Below are positions 13,489 to 14,782 of a stretch of 14,782 nt of DNA, piece after piece. The stretch is from Actinomycetes bacterium. Lineage in GTDB: Bacteria; Actinomycetota; Acidimicrobiia; Acidimicrobiales; UBA8190. Every line of letters begins with the position of its first letter. The first letter of the stretch is position 1. A program made the translations under genes and the position numbers. The DNA lies in contig JAJZYI010000040.1 in assembly GCA_021798135.1 (NCBI GenBank), positions 1 through 14,782 of the forward strand, read 5' to 3'. The notes below the pieces were generated by a model, which saw only the letters and a list, made by a program, of their open reading frames with translations, was not told where the DNA came from and searched no databases.

Positions 13489-13575
13489 GCGGTCCAGCCG
13501 AACGAGCGGGGGGCTGGGTGTTCCGCCGCTAGCGGCAGATGGCGTCGTGCGGTTCAGCCGATCGGGCGGGGGGGC
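13489..13575. repeat. Diverged direct repeat overlapping the LuxR gene 3' end
   Basis: A block beginning GCGGTCCAGCCG (13489-13514) recurs as GCGGTTCAGCCG (13549-13575), each ending in a G-run. The second copy contains the stop codon and last codons of the LuxR-type gene, so the first may be a duplicated fragment of that gene's end. Confidence 0.6.
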
Positions 13576-14782
13576 AGGAGGTCGAGCGCTCGTGCCCGGT
13601 GCACGGCGCCGGAACGTCCGCTGACGCCGAGCTTGCGGTAGATCGTCTTCAGGTGCGTCTTGACGGTGTTCACGCTCACGCACAGCTCCGCCGCCAGCTC
13701 CGGGTTGGACAGCTCGGTGGGGAGCAGCCGCAGGACCTGGTGCTCGCGGGTGCTGAGGGGCTCGAGCGGGCGGTGGGCCCGCGACCGCCGGAGCCGGTCG
13801 ACCGCGGGTGCCAGGACGGGCGGGGCGCCGGGCCCGCCGACGGACAGCAGGCGGTCGACGTCGGGCGCGCCGGCCACGAGCGACCCGACGAGGCCATGCT
13901 CGGTGGCGAGGTCGACGGCGTTCGCCAGCGCCCGGTCGGCGCGGGCCCGCGTGTCGGCTGCGGCGGCTTGCAGCACCAGGCCCTGCAGGGCTCGTGCCGG
14001 CAGCCGCCCGGCCAGCGCGCCGAGGTCGGCTCGCTCGAGCGCGGCGCGTGCGCCACGGCGGTCGCCGCGCTGCAGGCTCACCCGTGCGTCGGCCACGGCC
14101 CGGCCGGCGGGGTCGCTCACGTGGCGTGCTGCCCTGGCGGCGGCCGTGGCGTCGGCGGCCGCGCACGCGCTGGCGACCTCGACCTCCGCCAGGCACGACC
14201 GGAGCCCCGGCGAGAGCCCGTCGGTGACCTCCGCCCGCCGGACCGCGGCGCCGACCGCCTGCAGGGCGTGCAGCGGCCGACCGGCGCGCCGGGCGATGTC
14301 GGCGGCGACGGCGTCGGCGGCGACGACCGGGGTCGTGTTGGCGTCGAACCCCGCGCAGGCTCGCCGGGCCCGCGCGGCCAGCGCGTCGGCAGCGGCGAGG
14401 TCGCCGCGCTCGGCTGCCTCGACGGCAGCGGCGCGCAGCACGTGGCTGGCAGCGCTGCCGCTGGCGTGCCCGGCGCCGTCGATCGCCTGGAGGCAGCTGT
14501 GCAGGGCGGGGGCGGCCGCGGCCACGTCGCCGCGCAGGACGTCGACCACCGCCTGCAGGCCGGATCGGCAGCCGGGAGGCGTCCCGCGTGCCAGCCCGCG
14601 CTCGCGACCCCAGCGCCACTGCGCGTCCGCCGTGTCCCAGTCCCCGACGATGGCGGCGCCCAGCGGGATCTCGGCCCACAGGGCGGCAACGGGCGGGCGC
14701 GGCACCGTGCCGGGTGCGCAGCGGCGAGCGGCGCGCAGCGCGTGGCCGGCGCTCGCGCTGTCGCCCAGCAGCGCCAGGCACG
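13554..14782 (-). CDS. LuxR-family (LAL/MalT-like) transcriptional regulator, C-terminal part
   Basis: The window contains the last 409 codons; the frame is open through the right edge, with clear helical-repeat sequence (LALLGDSASAGHALRAARRC) upstream of any internal start, so the N-terminus lies outside. The C-terminal 65 residues are a complete LuxR/GerE helix-turn-helix: LSTREHQVLRLLPTELSNPE, then AELCVSVNTVKTHLKTIYRK and LGVSGRSGAV. The rest is Ala/Arg/Leu-rich helical repeats of the TPR-like kind found between the ATPase and DNA-binding parts of LAL and MalT regulators; whether an N-terminal STAND/AAA ATPase exists cannot be seen. It is convergent with the SHOCT-protein gene. Target genes are unknown. 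The conserved helix-turn-helix argues that it is functional. Confidence 0.92.
   Translation of the reverse strand, partial: CLALLGDSASAGHALRAARRCAPGTVPRPPVAALWAEIPLGAAIVGDWDTADAQWRWGRERGLARGTPPGCRSGLQAVVDVLRGDVAAAAPALHSCLQAIDGAGHASGSAASHVLRAAAVEAAERGDLAAADALAARARRACAGFDANTTPVVAADAVAADIARRAGRPLHALQAVGAAVRRAEVTDGLSPGLRSCLAEVEVASACAAADATAAARAARHVSDPAGRAVADARVSLQRGDRRGARAALERADLGALAGRLPARALQGLVLQAAAADTRARADRALANAVDLATEHGLVGSLVAGAPDVDRLLSVGGPGAPPVLAPAVDRLRRSRAHRPLEPLSTREHQVLRLLPTELSNPELAAELCVSVNTVKTHLKTIYRKLGVSGRSGAVHRARALDLLPPRPIG

Noticed and set aside
1..14782. CRISPR array, insertion sequence, prophage, tRNA or defence system
   Set aside because: The direct repeats present are adjacent or nearly so without uniform spacers, and no transposase, integrase, Cas, toxin or nuclease gene, or tRNA-like fold, was recognised.

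Overview
The window is very GC-rich DNA (GC dominates nearly every third codon position) with dense coding on both strands. The gene families point to a member of the Actinomycetota: a 14-helix DHA2 exporter, a Rv2466c-like DsbA/FrnE oxidoreductase of the mycothiol-linked type, a PLDc_N/SHOCT membrane protein, a large LuxR-type regulator, and -10 boxes placed so close to start codons that leaderless transcripts are likely. I cannot name a genus.

Layout. 1-2082 (-) is a drug-exporter-type MFS gene that runs off the left edge. It carries an unusual soluble C-terminal extension with a CPL-x6-C motif, and an AT-rich operator/promoter lies directly in front of it. 2181-2540 (-) is the wreck of a short-chain dehydrogenase, with an internal deletion and a frameshift. 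2593-3567 (-) is a 2-oxoglutarate/Fe(II) dioxygenase-like protein and 3701-5056 (-) a membrane acyltransferase (acyltransferase-3 family). Divergent to these is a long, divergent arginyl-tRNA synthetase at 5279-7339 (+). It converges across a GC hairpin on a CPFC-motif DsbA-family protein (7363-8082, -).

Next on the minus strand come a lipoprotein of the phosphoesterase (phospholipase C/acid phosphatase) family (8185-9294), cobyric acid synthase cobQ (9500-10921) and a small membrane-anchored protein of unknown function (11170-11631). A TetR regulator (11917-12645, -) is divergent to a PLDc_N/SHOCT membrane protein (12891-13313, +). The right end is the C-terminal part of a LuxR/LAL-type regulator with an alpha-helical repeat region (13554 to beyond 14782, -).

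The genes do not form one pathway; this looks like an ordinary accessory chromosomal region. There are no tRNA or rRNA genes, insertion sequences, CRISPR arrays or defence genes. What stands out is the MFS fusion, the non-canonical ArgS away from its usual gene neighbours, a repeated pattern of TANNNT boxes 6-8 nt before start codons, and several intergenic spaces packed with short tandem repeats and perfect inverted repeats (8140-8207, 9307-9356, 10944-10995, 11753-11880, 13314-13575).
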